A DNA stretch of 64,000 bases from Fodinicurvata fenggangensis DSM 21160 (GTDB lineage Bacteria; Pseudomonadota; Alphaproteobacteria; Kiloniellales; DSM-21159): NCBI RefSeq assembly GCF_000686045.1, contig NZ_JMLV01000008.1, positions 62,001 to 126,000 on the forward strand. The letters run 5' to 3'. Each line of letters starts with the position of its first letter. The first letter of the stretch is position 1. Positions 28,334-38,129 of the stretch are shown in pieces. The notes under the pieces are model-generated. The model searched no databases and was not told the origin of the DNA. It saw only the letters and a program-made list of their open reading frames with translations. Both the position numbers and the translations under genes were made by a program.

Positions 28334-29280
28334 GAATGGCCCTCTTCCAGCCGCGCCTCCCAGGTTCCTTCCTGTACAAGCTGCTGCAGCAGTTCATGAC
28401 ACAGCGTCTCGATGGCGAGCGTGGCCGCCGATATGGGACGGTCTGCGGGCACTGAAATAAATATGTTCCTGCGTAGTTCCGGATTGGTGATGGACCAGGA
28501 AACCAGGCGCCCTTGCTGGCATTCTGCCTTTATCGCCATGGCCGGCAGGATGGAGAAGGCCAACCCCTCCTCGACCAGGGTCTTGATCGGTGCATAGGAA
28601 TCGATTTCGGTATGGGCTTCAAATGTCCGGCCACAGTGCTGTGAGGCCACATCATCCAGCAGGTCGCGCAAGCCATGCCCTCGGCTCGGTATGGCCAAGG
28701 GCAACGATATGGCTTCCGAGAAATCCACGGACTCCTGTAGGGACGTGCCAGCACCAAGTTTCGCATCCGGCGGCCCGAACAGTCTCAACTCCTCGGACAG
28801 GACCTGCTTCAGGCGAATGCCACGAGAATCCATGCCGCGATAGAGAACCGCCACATCGATCTTGTCCTCTCGCAACCAGTCGAAGATGAATCCGCTCATG
28901 GCCTCGGCAATGCGCAGACGTATCGCCGGATAGCGTCGCGAAGCCTCCTGGATCAAACGCGCGCTGAGCATCTGGCTGACCGTGCCTGGAACACCGAAGC
29001 GTACCTCCCCCGAGGGCTCGACATCTTCTGCGCGCACAACCTCTTCCAGTTGATCGAATTGATCGATCAGATGGCGCGATTGCTGCAGCAGGCGCTGACC
29101 TGCTTCCGTCAGCTGGACACCCCGCGAAGTCCGGAAAAGCAATTCCGTACGCAGGTTACGCTCCATGTTACGGACATGCTGGCTGAGCGCCGGCTGCGCC
29201 ACATGCAGGCGTTCTGCCGCTTTCGAGAGGGACCCCTGTTCGGCGATGGTTACGAAATAGCGCAGGTGGCGAATGTCCAT
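28330..29280 (-). CDS. LysR-family transcriptional regulator
   Basis: A 316-residue LysR regulator. The N-terminal winged HTH (residues 1-60) reads MDIRHLRYFVTIAEQGSLSK and AERLHVAQPALSQHVRNME. The effector domain begins near residue 90 (GEVRFGVPGTVSQ). It is divergent from an acyl-CoA dehydrogenase, and a T-N11-A palindrome starts 12 bp before its own start codon, fitting autorepression. The same bipartite site upstream of the HAAT operon suggests that operon is also a target. Confidence 0.85.
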   Translation of the reverse strand: MDIRHLRYFVTIAEQGSLSKAAERLHVAQPALSQHVRNMERNLRTELLFRTSRGVQLTEAGQRLLQQSRHLIDQFDQLEEVVRAEDVEPSGEVRFGVPGTVSQMLSARLIQEASRRYPAIRLRIAEAMSGFIFDWLREDKIDVAVLYRGMDSRGIRLKQVLSEELRLFGPPDAKLGAGTSLQESVDFSEAISLPLAIPSRGHGLRDLLDDVASQHCGRTFEAHTEIDSYAPIKTLVEEGLAFSILPAMAIKAECQQGRLVSWSITNPELRRNIFISVPADRPISAATLAIETLCHELLQQLVQEGTWEARLEEGHS

Positions 29281-29291
29281 GGCGCCCAGTC

Positions 29292-29334
29292 ATATCATTT
29301 TCTTATTGAGGATAGCTTTATATTATCTTTGCAT
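29292..29334. promoter_or_regulatory. Candidate LysR operator between lysR and the acyl-CoA dehydrogenase gene
   Basis: Read on the plus strand, ATATCATTTTCTTAT at 29292-29306 is followed by an 18-nt spacer and ATCTTTGCAT at 29325-29334. The reverse complement is ATGCAAAGAT-N18-ATAAGA, the same as at 27531-27573. Relative to the downstream target gene the order and orientation are identical at both loci. The region is AT-rich. Confidence 0.65.
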
Positions 29335-29409
29335 TATAGCATGGACCATCCCAAATTCTTTCCTGCGGCCATCGGCTGAACGGATCAGTACCACAGGGCT
29401 TTCCCGAAC

Positions 29410-30585
29410 ATGAACGAGACCACGACAGCGCCCGAAAGCGCCGAGATCGAAGCCATTCGCGACACCGTACGCGCACTCTGTGCGCGCTTCCCGGACGAAT
29501 ACTGGCGCAAGCTCGATCGCGAGCGCGCCTATCCAACGGAATTCGTGAATGCGATGGCGGAGGCCGGCCTTCTGGCCTCACTCATTCCCGAGGCCTACGG
29601 CGGCAGTGGCCTGCCCCTGTCGGTTGCGGCCACGATCCTGGAGGAGGTGCATGCCTGCGGCGCCAATGGTGCAGCCTGTCATGCCCAGATGTACACCATG
29701 GGAACCCTGCTGCGGCACGGCAGTGAAGAACAGAAACTGGCCTACCTGCCGAGCATCGCTTCGGGAGATCTGCGTCTTCAGGCCTTCGGCGTGACCGAGC
29801 CGGGCGCCGGGACCGATACGCTGTCCATCTCGACCACGGCCGAGCGCAAGGGCGACAAATACATCATTCGCGGACAGAAGGTCTGGACCAGCCGGGCCGA
29901 GCACTCGGACCTGATGATCCTGCTGGCGCGCACGGCGCCCAAAGGCTCCATGGAAAAGCGCACCGACGGCCTCTCGGTCTTCCTGGTGGACATGCGCGAA
30001 GCCCCGGCCGACAAGCTGCGCATCCAGCCCATCAACACCATGATCAACCACTCGACGACCGAGATATTCTTCGACGACCTGGAAATCCCGGCAAATGCCC
30101 TGCTGGGCGAGGAGCACAAGGGCTTCCGCTATATCCTGGACGGCATGAATGCCGAGCGGATCCTGATCGCATCGGAATGCATCGGCGACTGCCGCTGGTT
30201 CATCGAGAAATCCACGAACTACGCCAACGAGCGCAAGGTCTTCGGCCGGCCCATCGGACAGAACCAGGGCGTACAGTTCCCCATCGCCCGCAATCATGTG
30301 GAACTGCATGCCGCGCACCTGGCCGTGAAGCACGCTGCGGACATGTATGACTGCGGGGAATCCTGCGGCGCCGAGGCCAACATGGCCAAGCTGTTGGCCT
30401 CGGAGGCCTCGTGGCACGCCGCCGACACCTGCCTGCAGACACACGGCGGCTTCGGCTTTGCCGAGGAATACGACGTGGAGCGCAAGTTCCGGGAGACGCG
30501 GCTCTACCAGATTGCGCCGATCTCCACCAACCTCATCCTCTCCCACGTGGCTGAGAAGGTCCTGGGCCTGCCCCGCTCCTTCTGA
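29410..30585 (+). CDS. Acyl-CoA dehydrogenase (catalytic Glu in the isovaleryl-type position)
   Basis: A 391-residue FAD-dependent acyl-CoA dehydrogenase. GVTEPGAGTDT near residue 130 and KVWTSRAEHSDLM near 160 form the FAD/substrate site; QTHGGFGFAEEYDVER near 345 is the C-terminal FAD motif. The usual catalytic Glu in YEGT is absent (LYQIAPISTN). An alternative Glu, E249 in GMNAERIL, is at the position used by isovaleryl-CoA dehydrogenase. It is divergent from the LysR gene and shares its operator with the HAAT operon, so it likely acts on the imported compound's CoA thioester. Confidence 0.86.
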   Translation: MNETTTAPESAEIEAIRDTVRALCARFPDEYWRKLDRERAYPTEFVNAMAEAGLLASLIPEAYGGSGLPLSVAATILEEVHACGANGAACHAQMYTMGTLLRHGSEEQKLAYLPSIASGDLRLQAFGVTEPGAGTDTLSISTTAERKGDKYIIRGQKVWTSRAEHSDLMILLARTAPKGSMEKRTDGLSVFLVDMREAPADKLRIQPINTMINHSTTEIFFDDLEIPANALLGEEHKGFRYILDGMNAERILIASECIGDCRWFIEKSTNYANERKVFGRPIGQNQGVQFPIARNHVELHAAHLAVKHAADMYDCGESCGAEANMAKLLASEASWHAADTCLQTHGGFGFAEEYDVERKFRETRLYQIAPISTNLILSHVAEKVLGLPRSF

Positions 30586-30603
30586 AGAGCAGGCTCTGCC
30601 CCA

Positions 30604-31728
30604 TCAAGGTGTGATGACGTGACGCACGGCGGTGCCGTCAGCCAGGCGGTCGAAGGCCTCGTTGATGTCCTCCAGCGTGCCACGGCCGGTCATAAGGCGG
30701 TCCACGGGCAAGCGCCCGGCCCGGAAGAGCTCAATGTAGCGCGGAATGTCGCGTGACGGAATGCAACTTCCGATGTAGCTGCCCTTCAGCGTACGTTCCT
30801 CCGCCACCAGCGAGACCTGCTGGATCTCCAGCTTCTTCTCCGGGTTCGCCAGTCCGCCGGTGACGCTGGTGCCACCTCGACGCGTGATGCGATAGGCAAA
30901 GTCCAGGGCCGGCACGGAGCCGGCTAGCTCGACGGCGGCATCCACGCCGCCGTTCGTCCACTCCTTGACCTTCGCCACCGCCTCGTCGTCGCGCGGATCG
31001 ATGGCATGAGTCGCCCCCAGTTGCCGCGCGAACTCGCGCTTTTCCTCCAACAGGTCGACGGCAACGATCCGTGAGGCACCAGCCGCCACCGCGCCCAGGA
31101 CAGCGGCCAGACCGACCCCGCCCAGGCCGATGACGGCCACAGATTGCCCGGCCTTGACCGCCGCCGTGTTGACCATGGCCCCGACGCCGGTCAGCACGGC
31201 ACAGCCGAACAGCGCTGCGTGCTCGAACGGCAGCTCGCGGTCGATCTTCACCATGGAGTGACGCGAGATCACGGCCCGCTCGGCGAAGGCGGAGACGCCC
31301 ACATGATGATAGACGTCCTGGCCATTGCGATGAATCCGCATGGCCCCGCCCAACAGGGTGCCGGCACCGTTGGCCGCCGCCCCGGGTTCGCACAGCGCAG
31401 GTCGCCCTTCGGCACAGGGCATGCAGTGGCCACAGGACGGCATGAAGATCATCACCACGTGGTCACCGGGCTCCAGGTCCTTCACGCCGGGGCCGACGGC
31501 CTCGACCTCACCCGCAGCCTCGTGGCCCAGCGCCATCGGCACGGGCCGCGGGCGGTCGCCATTGATCACCGACAGGTCAGAATGGCAGAGGCCTGCTGCA
31601 CGGATGCGGACCCGCACCTCCTCATGCCCAGGCTCGTCCAGCTCGACCTCCTCGACCCTCAGAGGCCGGGTTTCAGCATAGGGCCGTTCGACGGGGGACT
31701 CGTTCAAAACCGCGGCGCGTGTCTTCAT
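30604..31728 (-). CDS. Zinc-dependent medium-chain alcohol dehydrogenase (class III-like group)
   Basis: A 374-residue alcohol dehydrogenase. The catalytic zinc region GLCHSDLS is near residue 50 and GHEAAGEVEAVGPG near residue 70. The structural zinc lobe is PSCGHCMPCAEGRPALCE (cysteines near 100-114). The NAD motif is GLGGVG near residue 202. It is convergent with the acyl-CoA dehydrogenase (18-bp gap). It could oxidise an alcohol or the S-hydroxymethyl glutathione adduct, but substrate is not determined. Confidence 0.85.
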   Translation of the reverse strand: MKTRAAVLNESPVERPYAETRPLRVEEVELDEPGHEEVRVRIRAAGLCHSDLSVINGDRPRPVPMALGHEAAGEVEAVGPGVKDLEPGDHVVMIFMPSCGHCMPCAEGRPALCEPGAAANGAGTLLGGAMRIHRNGQDVYHHVGVSAFAERAVISRHSMVKIDRELPFEHAALFGCAVLTGVGAMVNTAAVKAGQSVAVIGLGGVGLAAVLGAVAAGASRIVAVDLLEEKREFARQLGATHAIDPRDDEAVAKVKEWTNGGVDAAVELAGSVPALDFAYRITRRGGTSVTGGLANPEKKLEIQQVSLVAEERTLKGSYIGSCIPSRDIPRYIELFRAGRLPVDRLMTGRGTLEDINEAFDRLADGTAVRHVITP

Positions 31729-32023
31729 CGGTGTTTCCTCTGCTCAATTCGTCTGTCCGCCAAGGCGGGCGTTCGCTGTCTGGAATGCTTAACCATCACG
31801 CAGGGAATGGCAATCACTCCAATACAGCCTTGTTCTGAAGCTCATCATTCAAGCTTATACCCCGCCTCCCGAGAGCCGTCACAGGCCCGCCATGTGGAGG
31901 GAAAAAATCAAATAGGCAGGCTCAGCTCTCGTGGCGCCATCGCGCTATTTCCACAGCATCAAAAGTAAAAAAACTTGGCGTCAAAATGCATGATTTTTTA
32001 TACGCCGAGAGTAGGAAGGCATA

Positions 32024-34483
32024 ATGGACAGTAGCAACAGCAGGTTGCTCGAAACCTACCCCTGGCAGGAAACGCCCCTGGGAAGTCCTGAAACCTGGCA
32101 CCCCGACATGAAGGCCATTATCCGCATGTCCATGGCTTCTGGGTTTCCGGTCTACTCCGCTTGGGGCAAGGATTTCATTCAAGTCTACAACGATGCCTAT
32201 AACCCGATACTCGGAGACAAGCACCCTGAGTCGTTCGGAATGCCTGCCCGCGAGTGCTGGCAGGAGATCTGGTCCTTTCTTGGACCGGCCTTCGAAAAGG
32301 TTCTCACAACCCGGCAGGAATTGTCTTTTTCAAGAAGCCTTCTTCCCCTTGCAAAGAAAGGGATTCCGGAAGAGTGCTACTTCGATTTTTCCTACAGCCC
32401 GGTACTGACAGCGGAAGGCGAAACCCTGGGTGTCGTCTCGATTGCCACGGAGCGCACCAGCGCGGTCGTTGCGAAACGGCGGCAAGCCATTTTCAACCTG
32501 GATTCCGGTCTGGCGGACGACACAAGCCTCGAAGACCTGACCAAACGCCTGCACGCAATCCTTGAGCCGAACGAGATGGATTGCGCAGCAGCGGCACTCT
32601 ATTCCGTCGATGAGCACACTTCCAATCCGGAAGGCGAGATTTGCAAGTTGCGCCTGGACGAAAGTATGGCACGAACCTTGCGCCCTCTAGCAGCTCAGGC
32701 CCTGCGCAATGGCAGCGAGGATATTGAACCTGTCCCACTCGACGGACTGGATACAGATCCCAGTTGGGCAGACAGCGCCCATGCAATCGCACTGCGCGGA
32801 CACAACGACCGGCTGCGTGGCATTCTCATCCTGGTGCCCCACAAACTGGTCCCCATAGCAGGCAGTCATTCCGCGTTCGCACACAGCGTGGCTGCACGTT
32901 TCAACAGCACTCTCCAAGCTGTGGAAACGCGGCAATCGGAAATTGGCAAGGTTCACCAGGAAAAGGCCGAACAGGAAACACTTTACCAGTTCCTTTTCGA
33001 CAATATCGGCGATGGGGTCGTCTACCTGTCCACCAGCGGTGCCGTGGTGGATGACGAGATTGTTCTGGCGGCCAATCCCCGCGCATGCAGAATGTTGGGT
33101 TACAGACCGGACGAGGTTATCGGAAAAAGTCGCTCCGAATTCTTCTTCCCGCAGGACCAGAGCGCAAGGGCTGCATTGGTGGAGCGTTCCAAGCACGGCT
33201 TCTACGTCGGCGAGCTGACGTTCCGAACTAAGGATGGAGACAGCCTGGAAACTGAAGTGACCTCGAATCTCGTAACCCTGAGAAACGGGGAAACCCGCGC
33301 CCTGACCATCATTCGCGACATCAGCCACCGCGCTGCCCTGGAAAGAGAGCGTGCCGAGCGCGTGCGCCTGGAAACAATCGAGAACTTGACCGGAGGCCTG
33401 GCTCACGACTTCAACAACCTGCTGACCGTCATTGTCGGCAGTCTGGAGGCCTTGCAAGATGACCTGCAGGAAGGCTCGGGGGATCACAAGCTGGCATCAA
33501 GCGCCATGTTTGCCGCGGAGCGTGCCGGCGGCCTGACCAATCAGCTCCTCGCCTACTCTCGCCGCCAGGCGCTCGTCACACGCCCCATCGACCTCAATGC
33601 CTTTCTGAACGAGGTCAAACCCTTGCTGTATTCCACCCTGAGTGAGATCAATCACCTTGTAATCGACAAAGAGCAGGACTGTCCCGCCTGCACGGCGGAT
33701 TCAGCACAGTTGACGACAACACTGTTCAATCTTGTCGCCAACGCACGCGACGCCATGCCGGAAGGTGGCTGCCTGCGCCTGCGTACCTTCCGCGTTGACC
33801 CCGAGAAGCTGTTGCCTGCCCGGGACAGCCATGAACTGTCTCCCGGGGCTTATGTCGGTCTGCGCGTAAAGGACGATGGTTTCGGGATTGAGCCGGAAGT
33901 CCTCGATCGAATCTTCGAACCCTTTTTCACCACAAAAGAAGTGGGCAAAGGCTCGGGTCTCGGCCTGTCCATGGTTCAGGGGTTCATGAGGCAGCTGGGC
34001 GGTGACGTACGCCTGACGTCGGAACGCGGCCAGGGAACCATGATCGAGCTTGTCTTTCCGGCCGCTTCGGAGGTCGAGAACATCTCGCAATCTGGGACGC
34101 GGCGCACATCTGCAAGAGGCGGAAAGCTGCTGCTGGTCGAGGACAATGATCTGGTACGCGAACAGACCCGACTCATGCTTGAACAGATCGGCTTCGCAAC
34201 GGTAACCGCGGAAAACGCCCAGGACGCCCTTCATCAGATGGAAAAGGGCCTTTCCGTTGACCTGGTCCTGACGGACATGGTCATGCCAGGAGGGCGCTCG
34301 GGCCTGCAACTTGCCAAGGACCTGCGCAAGACCCACCCCGATTTGCCGATCGTCATAACCACCGGCCACGATCCGGGGGCAGCGCTGTCTCCGGACAGGG
34401 CCCGGGGCTTCGAGGTGCTGCGCAAGCCCTATACCCGGAACAGCCTGGCGGAAACGCTGCTGCGCCACCTTCCGGAAAACTGA
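32024..34483 (+). CDS. Hybrid sensor histidine kinase with PAS domains and receiver
   Basis: An 819-residue soluble hybrid kinase with no membrane segment. Residues 1-145 form a PAS-like domain of the type led by '[14 protein letters not shown]'; residues 170-315 look GAF-like; a second PAS domain is at about 325-440. The HisKA phospho-acceptor is H461 in [11 protein letters not shown], the HATPase domain carries N-box [10 protein letters not shown] and GSGLGLSMV, and a receiver domain ends the protein with phospho-acceptor D751 in [10 protein letters not shown]. No response regulator gene is adjacent, so output may be through a phosphorelay. Confidence 0.88.
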   Translation: MDSSNSRLLETYPWQETPLGSPETWHPDMKAIIRMSMASGFPVYSAWGKDFIQVYNDAYNPILGDKHPESFGMPARECWQEIWSFLGPAFEKVLTTRQELSFSRSLLPLAKKGIPEECYFDFSYSPVLTAEGETLGVVSIATERTSAVVAKRRQAIFNLDSGLADDTSLEDLTKRLHAILEPNEMDCAAAALYSVDEHTSNPEGEICKLRLDESMARTLRPLAAQALRNGSEDIEPVPLDGLDTDPSWADSAHAIALRGHNDRLRGILILVPHKLVPIAGSHSAFAHSVAARFNSTLQAVETRQSEIGKVHQEKAEQETLYQFLFDNIGDGVVYLSTSGAVVDDEIVLAANPRACRMLGYRPDEVIGKSRSEFFFPQDQSARAALVERSKHGFYVGELTFRTKDGDSLETEVTSNLVTLRNGETRALTIIRDISHRAALERERAERVRLETIENLTGGLAHDFNNLLTVIVGSLEALQDDLQEGSGDHKLASSAMFAAERAGGLTNQLLAYSRRQALVTRPIDLNAFLNEVKPLLYSTLSEINHLVIDKEQDCPACTADSAQLTTTLFNLVANARDAMPEGGCLRLRTFRVDPEKLLPARDSHELSPGAYVGLRVKDDGFGIEPEVLDRIFEPFFTTKEVGKGSGLGLSMVQGFMRQLGGDVRLTSERGQGTMIELVFPAASEVENISQSGTRRTSARGGKLLLVEDNDLVREQTRLMLEQIGFATVTAENAQDALHQMEKGLSVDLVLTDMVMPGGRSGLQLAKDLRKTHPDLPIVITTGHDPGAALSPDRARGFEVLRKPYTRNSLAETLLRHLPEN

Positions 34484-34502
34484 GCTGGAGGCGGCCCCAG
34501 CT
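34483..34502. terminator. Short hairpin between convergent kinase and BKACE genes
   Basis: AGCTGG at 34483-34488 pairs with CCAGCT at 34497-34502 with an 8-nt loop, in the 20-bp gap between two convergent stop codons. The stem is short and no U-tract follows, so termination is only a possibility. Confidence 0.3.
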
Positions 34503-35441
34503 TCAGAAGTTGACCTGGTCACCGCCCTTGAGGGTAAGCAGTTCGCGCGCCTCCGCAGGTGTCGCGATCTCCAGGGAGAGGCCCTCCAGGATCTGGCGCA
34601 CCCGCTTCACCTGTTCAGCATTGTTTTCTGCCAGTTTCTTGGGCGCACCCCAGAGCGAATCCTCCAGGCCGACGCGCACGTTGCCGCCCATGGAAGCCGC
34701 GATCGAGGCCACCCGCATCTGGCTGGCGCCGGCACCCAGGACGGACCAGCGATAGTCGTCGCCGAACAGGCGATTGGCCGTGCGCCGCATGTGCATGATG
34801 TCTTCCGGATGCGGACTGATCCCGCCCAGGATGCCGAAGACCGATTGCACGAAGAGCGGTGGCTTCACCAGGCCGCGGTCCAGGAAGTGCGCCAGGTTAT
34901 AGAGGTGCCCGATGTCATAGCACTCGAACTCGAAGCGCGTGCCGTTGGCCTGGCAGGTCTCCAGGATGTACTCGATGTCGGCAAAGGTGTTCTTGAACAC
35001 CAGGTCCCGGCTGTTCTCCAGGTGCTGGCGCTCCCAATCGTGCTTAAACTCCTTGTAGCGGTCCAGCATCGGGAAGAGTCCGAAGTTGATGGAGCCCATG
35101 TTCAATGAGGCCACCTCGGGCTGGTAGTGCTTGGCCGGCTGCAGGCGTTCATCCACGCTCATGTGCGGGCTGCCGCCCGTGGTGATGTTCACCACCGCGT
35201 CCGTCGATTGCTTGATCCGCGGCAGGAAACGCCCGAACATCTCGGGATCCTGGGTGGGACGTCCCGTCTCCGGATCGCGCGCATGCAGGTGCAGGATCGC
35301 AGCACCGGCCTCGGCGGCCGCGATGGACTGCTCGGCGATCTCGTCCGGCGTCACCGGCAGGTTCGGCGACATGGACGGCGTATGGATGCCGCCGGTCACG
35401 GCACAGGTGATGATGACTTTGTTCTTGTTCGTCGCGGCCAT
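34503..35441 (-). CDS. Beta-keto acid cleavage enzyme (BKACE, DUF849)
   Basis: A 312-residue BKACE-family enzyme. The family uses a beta-keto acid and acetyl-CoA to give acetoacetate plus a CoA ester, as in 3-keto-5-aminohexanoate and dehydrocarnitine cleavage. The zinc site HLHARD is near residues 46-51 and the leading ITCAVTGGIHTPSMSPNLPV is diagnostic. ATG 35441 was chosen after GGAGGA at 35452-35457; TTG 35459 is an alternative. It ends an operon with a hydroxyacyl dehydrogenase and three SDRs, so it is likely fed a 3-keto acid made by one of those. Confidence 0.86.
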   Translation of the reverse strand: MAATNKNKVIITCAVTGGIHTPSMSPNLPVTPDEIAEQSIAAAEAGAAILHLHARDPETGRPTQDPEMFGRFLPRIKQSTDAVVNITTGGSPHMSVDERLQPAKHYQPEVASLNMGSINFGLFPMLDRYKEFKHDWERQHLENSRDLVFKNTFADIEYILETCQANGTRFEFECYDIGHLYNLAHFLDRGLVKPPLFVQSVFGILGGISPHPEDIMHMRRTANRLFGDDYRWSVLGAGASQMRVASIAASMGGNVRVGLEDSLWGAPKKLAENNAEQVKRVRQILEGLSLEIATPAEARELLTLKGGDQVNF

Positions 35442-35483
35442 GGGCTTGTTGTCCTCCAAACTAAATCTGGCAAACTGATCTGA

Positions 35484-36428
35484 TTATCTCTCGCGATCGT
35501 CCTGGTCCCGCTTGTGCAGGGCCAGGGCCTGCAGGCGGGCATCACGCCAGCGCTGACGCGCGGACAGGTCCCCGGCCGGCAGGATCTCCCGCCGCTGGGC
35601 CTCGGCCTTGGCGAGCAGCTCGTCCGACCAGGGCTTCGCCTCCGATCCCGCCATGTTGGCGTACATCTCCCGATAACGCCGGCCGTAATCGGCCAGTCCG
35701 TCGGGCGCATTCAGGTCGATGGTCTCGAAGGGTCCCATGAAGGACCAGCGCAGGCCAAGCCCTTCGGAAACGGCGGCATCCACATCCTCGACCCGGGCAT
35801 AGCCCTGCTCGACCAGGGAAAAGGCCTCGCGCAGCAGGGCACCCTGCAGGCGGTTGAGGATGAAGCCATCGATCTCGCGCTTCATCATCAGCGGCTTCTG
35901 TCCGATGGCCTGCGTCAGGACCCGGACCTTCTCCATGGCAGACTCCTCCGTCCAGGGTGCCGGACAGAGTTCCACCACGGGTATCAGGTGCGGCGGGTTG
36001 ACCGGATGGGCCACCAGGAAGCGGTGCCGGCCGGCGAGCTGCTCGGACAGGGCCGAGGGCAACAGGGCCGAGGTCGAGCTGGCGATGGTGGCGGCTTCAT
36101 CGGCCAGGCTGTCCACTTCTTTCAGGAGTTCCTGCTTGACCTCCAGGCGCTCCGGGCCGTTCTCCTGGATATGATCGGCGCCCTCGATGGCCTCGGCCAT
36201 GCTGTCGCTGACCGAGATGCGCGCGATGGCGCTCGCGGCATCCTCGGCCAGCCCGGCGGCCTCCAGCTCCTCGAGCTGCGCCTTCAGGAGCCCCGGCAGA
36301 CGTTCGCGTTGCTCTTCGGAGGCATCGTAGATTCGTACGTGACAGCCGGCGCGCGCAAAGATCGCCGCCCAGCTGTAGCCGATCAGCCCGCCGCCGATCA
36401 GGGCGACTGTTGTCGTCTCCATACTCAC
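35484..36428 (-). CDS. 3-hydroxyacyl-CoA dehydrogenase family protein (lambda-crystallin/L-gulonate 3-dehydrogenase type)
   Basis: A 314-residue NAD-dependent dehydrogenase with GGGLIG near residue 12 for NAD binding, QENGPERLEVKQ near 88, and the catalytic-region HPVNPPHLIPVVEL near 140, the pattern of CRYL1-type 3-hydroxyacid dehydrogenases. It begins at GTG 36428, overlapping the SDR stop by 4 bp (ATG 36422 is an alternative). It would oxidise a 3-hydroxy acid to a 3-keto acid, exactly the substrate class of the downstream BKACE. Confidence 0.83.
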   Translation of the reverse strand: MSMETTTVALIGGGLIGYSWAAIFARAGCHVRIYDASEEQRERLPGLLKAQLEELEAAGLAEDAASAIARISVSDSMAEAIEGADHIQENGPERLEVKQELLKEVDSLADEAATIASSTSALLPSALSEQLAGRHRFLVAHPVNPPHLIPVVELCPAPWTEESAMEKVRVLTQAIGQKPLMMKREIDGFILNRLQGALLREAFSLVEQGYARVEDVDAAVSEGLGLRWSFMGPFETIDLNAPDGLADYGRRYREMYANMAGSEAKPWSDELLAKAEAQRREILPAGDLSARQRWRDARLQALALHKRDQDDRER

Positions 36429-37213
36429 ATCAACACCTCGACATTGCCGCAGACGCTGATCGCCTGGCCACTGATGTTCGCCCCACCGGGCGATGTCAGG
36501 AACAGGCAGGTGGTGGCCACGTCATCCGCGCTGACCATGCGGCGCAGGGAGACATTCGCCAGGTAGCGCTTCTCCATCTCCTCGTAGGAAACCCCCAGCG
36601 CCTGCGCCCGGGCCGAGATCACGCCGCGAATGCGCTCGCCCTCGACGATCCCGGGCAGGATTGCGTTCACCCGCACACCATCCGGCCCCATTTCCGCGGC
36701 CAGGCTCTTGGTGAAGCCGACGATCCCCCACTTGGCCGAGGCATAGGGCGTGCGATAGGCGTAACCCAGACGCCCCGCCACCGAGGCGATGTTGATCAGG
36801 CTGCCGTGGCTTTCCTTCAGGTCCCGAGCCGTCTCGTGGGCAAGGTAGAACTGGCTGTCCAGGTCGGTTCGAAGCGTGCGCTCCCACTCGATGGGATCCA
36901 TATCCTCCACCGCCCCGGTGGGCCCGGCAATACCGGCGTTATTGACCACGACATCGAAACCACCCAGCGACTCGCGAGCCTGACGAACCATGTCCGCCAC
37001 CGCTTCGCGATCCGCCACGTCGCATTTGACGGCAAGCGCAGAGGGAACCTCGCTTTGAAAGGCCGACAGCGCATCGTCCGAGACATCACAGACTGCGATC
37101 TGTGACCCGATCTCGCGATAGCCCTCGACAATTCGCCGCCCGATCCCCCCGGCCCCGGCGGTCACGAGAACTCTCAGGCCCGAATCAGGTCGTAAAAGAT
37201 TGGCAAGTGTCAT
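36425..37213 (-). CDS. Short-chain dehydrogenase/reductase
   Basis: A 262-residue classical SDR. The cofactor motif TAGAGGIGRRI is near residue 19, NNAGIAGPTG near 95, INIASVAGRLGYAYRTPYAS near 145 supplies Ser and Tyr, and the Lys is four residues after the Tyr (YASAKWG). The C-terminal GQAISVCGNVEVLM resembles FabG-like or 3-hydroxyacid SDRs. It is third in an operon of three tandem SDRs, implying several alcohol/keto steps on one substrate. Confidence 0.8.
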   Translation of the reverse strand: MTLANLLRPDSGLRVLVTAGAGGIGRRIVEGYREIGSQIAVCDVSDDALSAFQSEVPSALAVKCDVADREAVADMVRQARESLGGFDVVVNNAGIAGPTGAVEDMDPIEWERTLRTDLDSQFYLAHETARDLKESHGSLINIASVAGRLGYAYRTPYASAKWGIVGFTKSLAAEMGPDGVRVNAILPGIVEGERIRGVISARAQALGVSYEEMEKRYLANVSLRRMVSADDVATTCLFLTSPGGANISGQAISVCGNVEVLM

Positions 37214-37287
37214 GCATCCATCCCTTCATGATTGGGGGGTCTTGTTCTTGCTGGCTGCGTCTTGCTTTCAGCCACCTCCTGGCACAG

Positions 37288-38091
37288 TCATCCTTCTGTC
37301 TTCCTGGAAGTCCCCAGGCCGCCATAGGTGTCCCAGGCAGAGCCGGCCAGCCAACCCGCGTCCACCGGCAGCGTGATCCCTGTGATGGCCGCTGCCCTGT
37401 CACTGGCCAGGAAGGCAATCGACTCGGCGATCTCTTCCGGCGTGACCATTCTCTTGAGTGCCGCCGCCCTGGACAGGTCTTCAGCGTCCCGCAGGCCCGC
37501 CTCGATCTTTGCCTTGATGGGCGGGGTCAGAACGAAACCGGGCGCCACGGCATTCACGCGCACGCCCGTAGGCCCCAGATGTCCTGCCAGGCTTTCGGTC
37601 ATGGATACGACAGCTGCTTTTCCCGGCCCATAGGCAAACAGCGGCAAAGGGCGCAAGGCCGTGATAGAGGCGATATTGATCAAAACGCCACGTCCCAGGC
37701 TGGACATGGCCAGGCCGAAGTTCCGGCACATGAGGAAACTGCCGCGGTAATTCACGTCCCAGATACGGTCGTGCTCCTCCATGCCCATGGCATCCAGGGG
37801 AACATTGTCCTGCAGGATGCCCGCCGCGTTCACGATGACATGCGGACAGCCGAAACGGCCTTCGACATCCTGCTTGAATCCGTCTATCTCCGCTTGCGAA
37901 CTGACATCAAGGCCCTGCCAGTCCACATTCGGTTTCTCCTCTGAAAGGCGCGCCAACTGCTCCCTGTTCCTGTCAGCACCAATAACCCGGTATCCGTCTG
38001 CCAGAAGACGCTCTACCGCGGCCAGGCCTATCCCGCTGGCCCCGCCGGTCACGACGGCAATGCGCCCGTTTTCTCTCTCTGACGTGTCCAA
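37288..38091 (-). CDS. Short-chain dehydrogenase/reductase, probable TTG start
   Basis: A 267-residue SDR with TGGASGIGLAAVERL near residue 14, NAAGILQDN near 90, IASITALRPLPLFAYGPGKAA near 145 and ITLPVDAGW at the C-terminus. The open frame runs well upstream, but the family N-terminus aligns with TTG 38091, which is 6-7 nt after AAGGGAG. The long N-terminal extension overlaps the upstream SDR and is not conserved-looking. It lies between two other SDR genes in the operon. Confidence 0.78.
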   Translation of the reverse strand: MDTSERENGRIAVVTGGASGIGLAAVERLLADGYRVIGADRNREQLARLSEEKPNVDWQGLDVSSQAEIDGFKQDVEGRFGCPHVIVNAAGILQDNVPLDAMGMEEHDRIWDVNYRGSFLMCRNFGLAMSSLGRGVLINIASITALRPLPLFAYGPGKAAVVSMTESLAGHLGPTGVRVNAVAPGFVLTPPIKAKIEAGLRDAEDLSRAAALKRMVTPEEIAESIAFLASDRAAAITGITLPVDAGWLAGSAWDTYGGLGTSRKTEG

Positions 38092-38129
38092 GCTGCTCTC
38101 CCTTGATCGGCTGGTGATATCCTGAGGGC

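Noticed and set aside
34503-36428. L-carnitine degradation (dehydrogenase plus dehydrocarnitine-cleaving BKACE)
   Set aside because: The dehydrogenase resembles CRYL1/L-gulonate-type enzymes, there is no thioesterase or carnitine/choline transporter, and the rest of the operon does not fit.
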